Source of the DNA: Elgaria multicarinata webbii
Lineage: Eukaryota > Chordata > Lepidosauria > Squamata > Anguidae
Assembly (NCBI RefSeq): GCF_023053635.1
Contig: NC_086183.1
Span: 35,259,501-35,323,500 of the forward strand
Direction: 5' to 3'
Length of the DNA: 64,000 nt
Below, one piece after another: positions 46,431 to 56,943 of this stretch. Position numbers and translations under genes: made by a program. Every line of letters begins with the position of its first letter. The first letter of the stretch is position 1. The notes below the pieces were generated by a model, which did no database searches, had not been told where the DNA came from, and was given only the letters and a program-made list of their open reading frames with translations.

Positions 46431-48064
46431 GCCCTTTACAGGCGGGAGCCTCACGCTGCCCCTGAGGCTGGGGAAGCAGCAGCACAGCGCCACAGCCTCT
46501 GCGAAAGCCAGGAGGCAGCAGGAACTGCCGCTGCCGCTGCCCAGAAGAGAGCCCGGCGCTCTCCAGGGTGTTTGAGGGTCTCCTGGGGTGACGGCCGGAA
46601 GAGTGCGAACCCACCTCCTATTGGGCGCGGGAGCCCCTTGCTACGCAAGCAACTTGGCCCGGGGACGCTGGCCCAGGCCATCACACGGACTCAGAGGAAT
46701 CACAAGCACCCATGGGACCCTAACGGCAGCCAGCTCTGTTTCTCCCACAACAACCTGCAGAGGTTAAAGCTTCTGAGGACAGACGGAGCCCCCTTCCTTC
46801 ACCGCAGCCCCCCACCCCACCCCACTGGAGGATCAGGAAGTTCAAGCAGCACTTTCCACACACAGCCACGTTTTGCCAAAAGCACAAATGCCGGAGCAAC
46901 GGCGAAGGAAGAGTAACGGCTAGCAACTGGCGAGGGGAGGAGGCCCACAGCAATGAGGCTGGGGGTGGGGGCGGGCTTGCAAGTGGCAAACTGGGCTTAG
47001 GGAGCACTGGTGCCGCCCCCCCACCCCCATTAACCCCAACACTGCAGCTTACGCCTGTCAAAAAGGAAACACTTTTTGTTCTTTTTAAGCTTTTGTATTT
47101 TGGGTGCATTTTGGCCCAGATTTTTAAAAAAGCAGATTGATTTCCACACTCCCCAAACTCTGGACCTCTGTCTTCTTACCCAAAACACACAAGTTTACAG
47201 AGAGTCCCTGAGACTCACAGGTCCTCAGAAGGTCTAGAGACAAGAGCTGCAGCAGCAGCAGCAGCAGCAGCCGCCCAATGACCTAAAGCGCTTCATCACA
47301 GTGGGCAAAACTATTTCCTCAGAGGATCATCCGGGCTCTGTGAAGTGATCAGGATCCACCAGCAATGAACAGAGGCAGCTACGTCGTCGTCCCCTGCTTC
47401 CACACATGCAAAGACCACCAGGGGCTTGACACACACAGCCTACAGGAACCCACCAGAGGGCCAAGAGGAAGGGAGGGATGGCCGTGGCACTTGTGAAATC
47501 CACCCTTTTCTAAATCCTGGGGGTCCCAAGAGGTGAATTTCTATACTCCCCTTCAGGCTTGTGCAGGGACTTGGCAAGAGACCCTCAGAGAGAGGGAAAA
47601 AAACCCGTCTTCCCTTCAAAATCTCTCCCGAGAGTGAAATCTCAAGTCTAGCCGTTGCTACATCCCATAGAAATTCCAAGGGCAGCTGTAAAGGCGGAAG
47701 TGAACACACACACACCATCCCGGAGCAAGAAACCTGCCTGCCTGCCAGCCAGCGCATTTCCTAAATGTCGAACAGCAATTCCGAGTTATTTTTAGTGCCC
47801 TGAGTGGGCCATTATTAAAACGCTCAACTCCTTCACACAAACCCCACAACCAAAGGATCCAGATGAAAAGATAACAGTGCCAGGAACGGAAGGCAGGTTG
47901 TTTTCTGTACACGTCCCAGCAGCCCAGGCAGGTAAAAAACCCCACAGTGGCTCCAGAATGCCAGCTGCCCAGAGGCCCTTGACAGGTGGACAGAAATGGG
48001 CTCAGCTGGCAGAGAAGTGAGCAGCCCAACTCGGCTCTGTGGCTGCAAGCGCAGCGGTGGGAGC
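46431..48064. other. AKT2 5' intron, no gene seen
   Basis: No recognisable coding sequence. A (GCA)n run of about eight units lies at about 47248-47272. Confidence 0.45.
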
Positions 48065-48362
48065 AGGATTATTATTATTTATTTATATAGCACCATCAAT
48101 GTACATGATGCTGTACAGAGTAAAACAGTAAATAGCAAGACCCTGCCGCATAGGCTTACATTCTAATAAAATCACAATAAAACAATAAGGAGGGAAAGAG
48201 AATGCAAACAGGCACAGGGTAGGGTAAACAGGCACTGGGTAGGGTAAATTATTATTATTATTATTTATTTATATAGCACCATCGATGTACATGGTGCTGT
48301 ACAGATAACACAGTAAATAGCAAGACCCTGCCGCATAGGCTTACAATCTAGTAAAGCCCAGC
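48065..48362 (-). repeat. Two adjacent copies of the hairpin-ended L2-type repeat
   Basis: Copies at about 48065-48190 and 48250-48362 both have (ATT)nTATATAGCACCAT, ATGTACATG, GCTGTACAGA and CCCTGCCGCATAGGCTTAC. They differ at several bases. Between them, a 22-bp unit containing GGGTAGGGTAAA is repeated twice. Confidence 0.7.
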
Positions 48363-49887
48363 AGAGAGCGACTCACCTGTTCCAGTCCTTTTGAAGGCTG
48401 GAGCTATGACTACTAGGACCTGGGGAGATCGTCCACGAGGGAGGGAGAGACCCAGCGCCTTCCCCCTCCCCCCCCCCCCGTGCCAAGCAAGGAATGAGCT
48501 GGCAAAAGGCCGGCCAACTGCAGCGCAGGGCACCTTGCACTTGTGGCCCAGGTGCACCAGCAAGGCCATCCCCCAACAAGGCCTTCAATCAGGGGGTCAA
48601 GAACCCTCCCAGGGAAGCCGGCCTGGAGTGACAGGGCTGCGCACCAGGAAGCCATCGCATCCTGTCTGGGCCAGCACACACGCCCTGGAAGGGGCAGAAG
48701 GAGCCGTCTTCCTGGGGCGCAAGCCCTGCCGCCCAGAGCCTCCTCTGAGTTTTGCTACTCTGTTAGCACCACATATCTTGCAGCAACAGGTTGCAGCGTC
48801 TCAGGACTGTCCTGCCAACGTGCATGTCAGGTCAGCATAGGGCCAAGACACTGGAAACAGGCAACCTCTGTTCAAACGCAGCCGACACACCAGGACAGAA
48901 CCAGCATGAGTCATAACTGCACACGGTGGCCCATGGACAAGGGGGAGAGAAAGGCAAGGCACTGAAACAAGGCCCTTGGAAGAGGGGGGCACTCCAGCAG
49001 CCCCGTGCTCCCACAGAAGTGCCCTCACTGGGGGTGGGGGTGAGATGCTCACAGGAGCCAGGCCCCATCCAAGGCAAAGCTTCACACACACAGAGAGAGC
49101 TTGGTGCTAAATGCCACTCTGAGAAAGAGCCACCACCACCACCCAACCAAGCACAGCTTCTGGCAGGACAGGGCTGGAAAGCGCCTCATATGATGAAGGT
49201 ACAGGAGGAAGCACTGGGGGGGCGGCGGGGGGGGGAGTCACCGCCTCACGCAGCCCCCGTCCACTTCCTCATACAAAACATCAGCACTACTTTGCAAGAT
49301 GCGACTAAGGGGATCATCTCAGGCAGGGGTTGACCATCCAGAGCAGAGTTGCCCTCAGGGGAGAATACAGCATGGGGTGGGGGGTAGAGATACCAGCATG
49401 GGAGGGGCAAAGGCCAGCAGTGGGAGGGGCCAGACCCATGGTAGGCAGGGCCACACTGAACAGCCTGTCACAGGAGGACAGGGGGGGGCTTCTTGCCAGC
49501 GGTCTGAACTGATTTGCTTACAGGGGATCTTTGGAATTAGGTCACGGCTGCAGGTCGCCTGTCCCTGTTCGGGCCTCCTGTTCCATTTCCAAAAACAACT
49601 GGCCACCGCCAGGGTATGGTTTTTTTTTTTAACTTTCACCCACTCGCTTCCCCCACTTCCAGGGTTTAGTTCACCGCTGGGCAGCCCAGATGCTCTGCCT
49701 CTGTCTCACTGACTTTATAGGGCTATTGGGAAGGCAATGTAGGCACCATTCCCAAGAACAGACACAGCCAAAGGGAGCCGTTTGGCAGGGCAGCGGGATG
49801 TAACCGTTATTAACCAGCAAGCAAGACAGTCCCTGCACTCAGCAGCACCTGAGGTGGCGACCGAATGAGGCCCTGTACCCATCAGAG

Positions 49888-50105
49888 GCAGCTAGAAGGA
49901 TTTCTTCAGGCGGTGTGGAGTTAAACCATGGAACTCACTACCACAAGATGTAGGGACGGGCACCAATTTGGATGGCTTTAAAAGGGGGGGTTGGTTAAAT
50001 TCCTGGAGGCGGCGGCCAGGCTGACTCCAGCTGCAGAGACACTGAACCCACGTACACCAGTTGCTGGGGAGCATGGGCGGCAGGGTGCTGCTGCCTTGGG
50101 AGGGC
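49888..50105 (+). repeat. CR1 3' end at the edge of the AKT2 CpG island
   Basis: GTGTGGAGTTAAACCATGGA, CTCACTACCACAAGATGTAG, TTTGGATGGCTTTAAAAGGG, TTAAATTCCTGGAGGCG and CAGTTGCTGGGGAGCATGG are the end of the CR1 coding frame and 3' UTR. The 3' part has drifted to high GC. Confidence 0.75.
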
Positions 50106-50264
50106 GGACCAGGCACCGCCAAGCCCCGCAAGCCGTTTCACCGCCTCGCCTCCCTGCACGGCCCAGCCCGGCCCGGCAGCAACGGAGTCTCCGCGGGACG
50201 GAGGGGCGGAAACACATCCATCGTGGCACAAGGCCGGGATGGGCCAGAGGAGGCCTCCGGATGC

Positions 50265-50345
50265 TTCGCCCTGCAACTCCCATCATGCCTCATCGCTGGC
50301 TGTGCTGGCTGAGGCTGATGGGAATTGTAGGCCCAAGAACAAAAC
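50265..50345. repeat. Palindromic repeat copy inside the AKT2 CpG island
   Basis: Left arm GCAACTCCCATCATGCCTC and right arm GCTGATGGGAATTGTAGGCC face each other. They are the ends of the foldback family also seen at 26700, and each resembles a ZNF143 site. Confidence 0.6.
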
Positions 50346-50816
50346 CTGGGTAAGGTGCGGTGGGGGGGGGCGCACAATGCTGGCACCAGGAGACGCGAAG
50401 CCTCTGCAGCCCCTCAGCACCGCGGCAGGCGAGGAGGGGAGGGGAGGGGAGGGGGCTCCGCCTGGAGCCCTTCGGGGCAGGGGCCTCTCCGCGCGCAAAG
50501 AGGGAGGAAGGGAGAGAGGGGGGGAGGCACACACCCGCCTGCCTGCCCCCCCCCACGGGCCGCCTTGTCCCCTGGCCCCGCCCTGGCGGCACAGCCCCCC
50601 CCCCGCCTGCCTCGCTCCATTCCATTCCATTCCGCGCGCCCCCCCCCCCGCGCCATGGCTCCGGGCCTTCCCGCTCCCCCGCGGCCTCCCACAATGCTCC
50701 GCGCGGGCGCCCGGCCGGGCGATACCATTGTGTCCCCGCGGGAGGGGCTGACGCGTTGGGCCGCAGCCGCCGCTCTCCCCCCCCCCCCTGCAGGCGCCGC
50801 CGCTCTCCGGCCTCAC

Positions 50817-51000
50817 CTGCTGCTGCTGCCGCCGCCGCTGCGGGCGCTGCTACCGGCGCCCCCTCAGGGCCATCCTCCTCGCCGCGGCCGCCGTGTCAGG
50901 CCCGACGGCGCCCGCGCTCCCGGAAACCCCGCCCCCACCGGGCCCACGCATGCAGGAAGGGCGGCGGCGGCGGCGGCGGGCGGGGCGTGTCCGGGCGTCT
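50817..51000 (-). other. Candidate AKT2 non-coding exon 1 (donor end only)
   Basis: On the minus strand GCAGCAGCAG|GTGAGGCC is a strong donor with its last exonic base at 50817, within GCGGCGGCAGCAG-rich leader sequence. The upstream boundary given is nominal. It could splice to the acceptor at 42275. Confidence 0.35.
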
Positions 51001-51394
51001 GATGCGGCTGCGGGGGGGCGAGGGCGAGGAGGAGGAGGAGGATCGAGCAGCCCCGCCGCCGACGCCGCCACCTTGGTGTCTCTACGCAGGCGCGGACCAA
51101 CTGCTTCCCAGGGCGCAGGCGCCTGCGCCGTCCACCACTGCGCCTGCGCCGGAAGAGGAATCCAGCAGAGCTCAGTGCGCAGGCGCCGGAGGCCGTCCGG
51201 AAAGGGAGCGAGCGAGTGAGGGAGGGAGCCTGCCTGAGGGCCGCCATTCACACGTGCAGCGGTATTTCGCAGGGATTCAGGTCAAATAGAACTGCGGCTT
51301 CCCCCGCGGGGCAGGCGGCCGTGTGCCTCCGGGGGGGGGGGTTGGGGTTTTTGTCCTCCAACCGGACAGCTCCCCGTGGAGCTGGACGCCGGAA

Positions 51395-51840
51395 GGACGG
51401 GGTTGGACTCGATGGCCTTGTAGGCCCCTTCCAACTCCGCTATTCTATGATTCTATGATCCCGAAGCCAGCGGCGCTCGCCGAAGGAGAAGAGAAGGGCC
51501 CTGAAGCCAGAGCCCCGTTACGTGGCGGCAGCGGCCGGCCAGCCCGGTGACCCTGCGGGCGCCCACTCCTCCCTGAGAGCAGGACACGGAAGGGGCTCAA
51601 GTGACAAGAAGCCAGATTCCAGCAGGACATCAGGAAAAACTTCCTGACTGTTAGAGCAGTACGACAATGGAGCCAGTGACCTAGGGAGGTTGTGGGCTCT
51701 CCCACACTAGAGGCCTTTAAAAGACAACTGGACAGCCATCTGTCAGGGATGCTTTAGGGTGGATTCCTGCACTGAGCAGGGGGTTGGACTGGATGGCCTT
51801 GTAGGCCCCTTCCAACTCCGCTATTCTATGATTCATTCTA
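51395..51840 (+). repeat. Two CR1 3' ends
   Basis: A short terminal copy (about 51395-51460: GGGTTGGACTCGATGGCC, ATTCTATGATTCTATGAT) and a longer one (about 51570-51840: CAGGAAAAACTTCCTGACTG, GAGGTTGTGGGCTCTCCC, CTATTCTATGATTC). Confidence 0.85.
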
Positions 51841-52204
51841 GTTGCCCTTTTCACAGCTCTACAATATCTTTTTTGAGCAGGGACTGAGTGCAAGTCATGC
51901 CGGCTGGGGAGTGATGGGTGTCCCTGTCCAATACATCTGGGAAGCACTTGCTTGGGGAAGGCTGCCCTTGGCCCAGCTTATCCAGGTTGCTGCATGGGGG
52001 GCGCTGGGACAGCAAAAGGCCAGCGGTCCCCTACGACCCACGTACAACACCCACTGTAGCCAAGTCAGTGTCAAACACAGAATACACTCTACGGGTTACC
52101 ATTGTCGTCAGTTACTTTCCACATGGGTCTCCCGCCCCCTCTTGCTTTGAGGTCAATGGGACGTAGGAGGTGGCAGCAATGGTCCACATCTCTCCCCCTG
52201 CCCC

Positions 52205-52330
52205 CCCCCCCGATTTATCCTCTCAATGATCCTGGAGTAGGGTGGGCTCAGCTGAGAGTGACTACCTGAAATCCTGACCCAGTGGGGCCTTGAACCTGGG
52301 GCTCCCCGTGTGAAGGACAGCAGGCCCGAG
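52205..52330 (-). repeat. tRNA/MIR-like SINE remnant, minus orientation
   Basis: ATTTATCCTCTCAATGATCC, GGGCTCAGCTGAGAGTGAC and CCTTGAACCTGGGGCTCCCC are the reversed core and B-box region of the SINE at 4905. Confidence 0.5.
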
Positions 52331-52339
52331 GAGCCCCCT

Positions 52340-53250
52340 CCCCCCCGTTTATAACGAAGGAAAGATTTAACAGAGGCCACCGCTGCCCAGCCCCTTGCTT
52401 CACAAAGCTAGAGCTCGCCTTCGTGAGCCAGGCCAGGCCAATGCCCCGTGCGAGGATTTGATTTTCAAAGGCCAAACTAGTAGTACATGACGTAGGCTGG
52501 AAGGAGGCAGTGACACCTGAGCTGCAAATGCAGTTGTTCTAGCCCAATACTACTGTCTCTGAGGTGTTGCAAGCTCAGGCAGAGAAGCCTTTTCTGGCCA
52601 GCTACAGGTGTAGGTGTGTGTGCGTGTGTGAGAGAGATCCTTCTGCATGCAAAGCATATGGGTGTATGTGAGAGCGAGATCCTTCTGCATGCAAAGCATG
52701 TGCTTTACCAGTGAGCAAAAACCTTCCTCTAGTACATCACCCTTTGTTAAGACAATACCTGGGTCAAGGTTACCAGCACGAGAGACAGCCAGGTTTTGTG
52801 CTCATTTGTGAAGCCGAGGCCAAAGGTCAACCAATCATGCCAGGTGGTGACCAACATAGAGAGGAGCAGAGGGACGGCCTCCATAAGGATCGAGACTTTT
52901 GGGAGCAGCACAGGAAGGAAGGTTGGCCCAGATTGACTGCATAAGAACATAGAGCTCTCAGGTCCAAGCACTGGGCTGAGCCAAGGAGAGAGCTGCCATC
53001 ACCACCCACGCTGCCCTGCTCCTAACTTGGCCCGAGGTCCAGTCTGGCATCACACTTGTGTGCTGGAGGCACTCAGGAGGTTTGGCATGATGACCCTCCC
53101 CAGAGAGCATCAGTGTGCATCTCCACGCCCTTTGTCAGCGCTATGCGCAGCACGAGGATGCTTGCCATGGCACATAAGGCCAGTGCTTAAGTTGTCTTTG
53201 GCAGAATCAAACCATCTTTCTGCCCTGGGAGGGCGCAGCTCTCCAAGAGC
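52340..53250. other. Intergenic DNA, no gene seen
   Basis: No recognisable protein. A 34-bp imperfect duplication (GATCCTTCTGCATGCAAAGC twice, at about 52637 and 52678) is present. Confidence 0.5.
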
Positions 53251-53255
53251 TCAGG

Positions 53256-53420
53256 CCAATGGCCTAGGGAGGTAGTGGGCTCTCCCACACTAGAGGCCTT
53301 CAAGAAGCAGCTGGACAGCCATCTGCCTGGGATGCTTTAAGGTGGATTCCTGCACTGTGCAGGGGGTTGGACTTGATGGCCTTAGAGGCCCCTTCCAACT
53401 CTACTGTTCTATGATTCTAA
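53256..53420 (+). repeat. CR1 3' end
   Basis: TAGTGGGCTCTCCCACACTA, TTTAAGGTGGATTCCTGC, GGGTTGGACTTGATGGCC and CTGTTCTATGATTC. Confidence 0.85.
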
Positions 53421-54191
53421 GGCGGCAGGGCTGCCCTTCCCAGCCTCATCGCTATCTTTATCTGAACCCAGAAGTTTCTGCATGCAAAGCAAGCCACCCT
53501 TCACCACTGAACTACAGTCCTCCTAAGTGCATATTTGTATTCTAAACAATGCCATTTATGAGATTTAGAAATACATAAAAGTTTTATTATATTTTCATTC
53601 CAACGAGCTCAAGGCAGCATTGAAAGGGGGTTTCTGGCTTTTCCTATCCAGTCACTAACCAGCTTCAGTCATCAGCTGCTTCCTCAAGGGAGCCCAAGGC
53701 TCAGCTTCCACTCACCCCAACTTAACGCTTTAAGCCGGAAGGTGTTTTGTATGTGTGGTGCTGAGCCCAGGAATGAGGTGGGCTGGACGTCCTACAAACA
53801 ATGAAACCAGAAAAAGGAGAGGGGTGTATTTGAAGGGGTCCCTCTGCAGCCTATGCTTTGTGTTCGCCTGTGCCAGAACAGCCAACGTGCCTCCTCCCAT
53901 GGGGACTCCCAGTTGCCCACGAATATTTGAAAACGCTGCCTAATCGACTCTCCTGCCAATTTACAACCTTATTTTGTGTGGGTGTAAATGCATAGAATGC
54001 AAATCTGCAGTGGCAGAGGTTGGGATTTCTTCAGCAGTGAGCAAGTGGGCCTGCGCTTTCATCTGACATACGGAGCAGGCTGCCCCTTCCTGGGCCCTGG
54101 GTGGATGAGGGCAAGAAGGACACCGCTGCCCCCGTTGTGAGGAACACAAGAGAGATGCTTGGGCTGAAACACAAGCCGAGAGAAGACACAC

Positions 54192-54197
54192 TTTATT
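54192..54197 (-). terminator. Candidate C19orf47 polyadenylation signal
   Basis: TTTATT on the plus strand (AATAAA on the minus strand, in TTGCAATAAAGTGTG) lies 2.75 kb past the C19orf47 stop, and the region between holds no recognised LINE or SINE. TGTGT follows immediately as a GU-rich element. Plausible 3' end of the transcript. Confidence 0.45.
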
Positions 54198-54199
54198 GC

Positions 54200-56943
54200 A
54201 AGAGGACGCTCACATCTTCCCGTGGGCAGGAGGGGCCCTGGCAAGCTAAGAGGACCGCATCAAGGAGCCCCACCCACCCACCCGCCTTCATACAGCCAAC
54301 TAATAAAGGCAAGGCTGTGCCCAAATTACCTTAATTTACATTTTCTATGAGGGGCTTTTAAAACAAACATAAAAACTATTAACAGTTATTGTGTAACTCT
54401 TCCAGCTCACCCTAAATTTAGTCCATACAATTCTTTAAAAATATTACGAGTCTAACCTGGCTCCTGCCTTATTCTTAAAGGGAAAAGAAACACACACACC
54501 CCTTCAACTGTCTATGGCAGAATTCTCTCCATGGTAGCAAATGCCCAATTTGGGGCATGAAGGCTCTGGTGTGATGCTCGGGGCCAGATTCTAGGGGGGC
54601 TCCCCAAGGCCAACAGTGCCTGCTCGGGTAGAGAGTGCCAGTCGAGCGAGAGCAGGACTAAGCGGGAAAGCGGGGCCACACACTTCCGAGGGCCTCCCCT
54701 GTACCTTGCTGGTCAGGGAGGGGTGACACGGGCTACAGGCCTGGCCCACATCTCAATCACCACCTCTACAAGAAAGGCTCCATCTCCGTTTCCCCTAATG
54801 GGCAGGTGTCCTCCGTCTCCTCCTCCACACATGCGTTGACAGGTGGGTGGCTGCAAAGGCAAAGCCAGCACCTAAGCACCGGTGGCAGCCAGAAGATGGG
54901 CAACCAAGGCGAGACTGCACGTCCTCCCCGAGTGCCCAGAGGAGGCAAGGAACACACGCTAAGGAGGCTTCACTGGTCTTCTGGAAATGAGGCAACAATC
55001 CGGACAAAACATGGAAACAACTGGATTCAAGAACTGACATTTCTACAGGAAAAGCAGACAGCCCAGGTGCCTATTGCAAGAGCCTCCGGGACACCCGAGT
55101 CGCGTACCTGACCCTCTCAACTTCAGGCCAAGGTTCGAGTGACAGCTAACAAAACTCCTTCCTGATTCCAAAAGCCCCCTTTCTCTTGCCCCGGTTGCTT
55201 ACGTGCGCCCTGTCCTGTCCTGTCCTGGCTGCATGTTTACCTGAAGGGAGAACAGAAGTGAGCCAGGAGCTGAGCATCCTCCTCTCCCACCGCCCCTCTC
55301 TCAGCAGGCCAATTTTCCTTGCCCTAACATGAGCATGCAGGCTTATCCATGTGGGCAACGTTGTACAAAACACAGCAGTGGCTTGGAACTGGGGCTCCAG
55401 AAATCACCCCAACCGGAACACGTGGCAAACGGACGGGCGGGGAGCTCATTCCCCCCATCTCACAGTTCCCTGCAAAATAGATTTTCGTTGGTATCCTGTG
55501 GTCGTGGGTAGGGGGCCTCAGGAAAAAGGGGGGGACCAGACTCACAGAAGCAGGTCGGGGGCTGAGGGGTGCAAGGCATGTGGTCCCAGCAGGCTGCCGA
55601 CTCACACGACTCTGTCCCCAACTATGCAAGCGCCCAGGCTGAGGCACCAGGAGAGAAAAGAGATTGCAAAATCAGATCCTCTGCTGTTCTCTCACACTCA
55701 CACACACCTGGCATTAAGCACTTGGGATATTTAGACAGGGTCTGTCCTATTTAACACGTATTTCGTGAGTGGCAGGAGAGAATCCTCCAACCGAAGAGCA
55801 AACTCCCAACTACCCTTGTTCCACAGGTGCTGCTAGAAATCCAGAAACAGAAAATGTGCACCTCTGCTCTTTCATTGCAAGACCGCAGCTGCTCACTCTC
55901 TGATCTAATTCTGTTGCTGGTTTGCTGAGGGGAGGACTGAAAGCGGTCTGAGGAGGAGAAGGGGTGGGGAGCGAGGACACCTGCCTCTTCCCACCCTGAC
56001 TGAGCACCAGGCTTCAAGAGCCTGAGCAGGAGCAATGGAGCCAGCCCAGTGAGGGGTTCCCACAGGAGAAGCCACGGCGGCCCCCAATGAACAGAGCACC
56101 TTTCACAACACGTAACAGCCAAAGCCAGGTAAGAGGAGATTTCTCAGCCAGCCCAAGGAAAGGAACCAAAAGAGAGGGAGCCAGAATTCTCCTACTTCCA
56201 GCATGGGACAAAATGTGGCGCTGGGACCCTGCTTGCCAACTGTATGGCTCCACTATCCAGTAAGAGGAATTTCTGTAGCCATTCCTGAAGTGCCTGGTTG
56301 TACCAGGACGTGGCAGATGAAAACTCAGGAAAGAGAACGGAAGGAAGGAAGGAAGGAAGGAAGGAAGGAAGGAAGGAAGGAAGCAGGGGGGAGGAACCTC
56401 CTGCATCTCTCAAGCCCAGGGCCTGTCTGCCTCTCTTTTACGGAGCCCCTCAAGACACTACTTCCTAGGAAAGAGCAAGGACCTGCAGAGAGAAAACAGA
56501 AAGGTGTGTTCAGTGCACTGCCAAGCTGCTCCAAAGACCTCCTAAGACGCCCAGGACCTCTTGCTTTCTCTCCAAGGTCCTTTCCTCGCTTCCTCTCACC
56601 CCCGACCCGGGACCTACTCTGTTTGGTGCCCAGCCACTGGCACGGACGGTTACTGCTTTGACGTGGATCACCCAGCCACACAAGAAACCCAACTGTGTGC
56701 ACACAGGGGGGGCTGAGCTCACACCCCGCGGACCTGTAGAAACAGCGGGGAAAGCCAACAAGGCGCTTCACAGAAGCAGGCCTCCTCACTAAGACCGATC
56801 ACCCCAGAAACAGTGCAGCGACCCCTTCGTCTCGCAAGGGGGTGAGCAGGGGGCCATGAAAAACACACAGGGAGTTCAAGTTGTCTGGAGGCCTCTTCCA
56901 AAGGAGGTCCCACGCGTGCCTGTGAAGGAGCAGCGGGCCTGGC
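54200..56943 (-). other. Probable C19orf47 3' UTR
   Basis: Contiguous with the last coding exon, nearly repeat-free, no recognisable protein on either strand. A GGAA tract lies at 56338-56384. Confidence 0.45.
56338..56384 (+). repeat. (GGAA)11 microsatellite
   Basis: About eleven GGAA units, read TTCC in the C19orf47 transcript, probably within its 3' UTR. GGAA is the ETS core motif. Confidence 0.95.

Larger units (their letters stand above)
50100..51290. promoter_or_regulatory. CpG island, probable AKT2 promoter
   Basis: Dense CpG and GC-box sequence about 8.5 kb upstream of the AKT2 start-codon exon, and about 3 kb beyond the candidate end of the C19orf47 transcript. Human AKT2 also starts from a CpG-island non-coding exon far upstream. 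Open frames across it on both strands are compositional artefacts. Confidence 0.65.

Noticed and set aside
50283-51289. Overlapping frames of up to 309 codons in the CpG island at 50-51 kb
   Set aside because: Low-complexity Pro/Arg/Gly/Ala translations in several frames at once, as in the other islands. Treated as promoter and non-coding exon.
51841-53250. A possible small gene between the AKT2 and C19orf47 units
   Set aside because: No frame here has recognisable content, and the region is bounded by CR1 ends and contains a SINE remnant.
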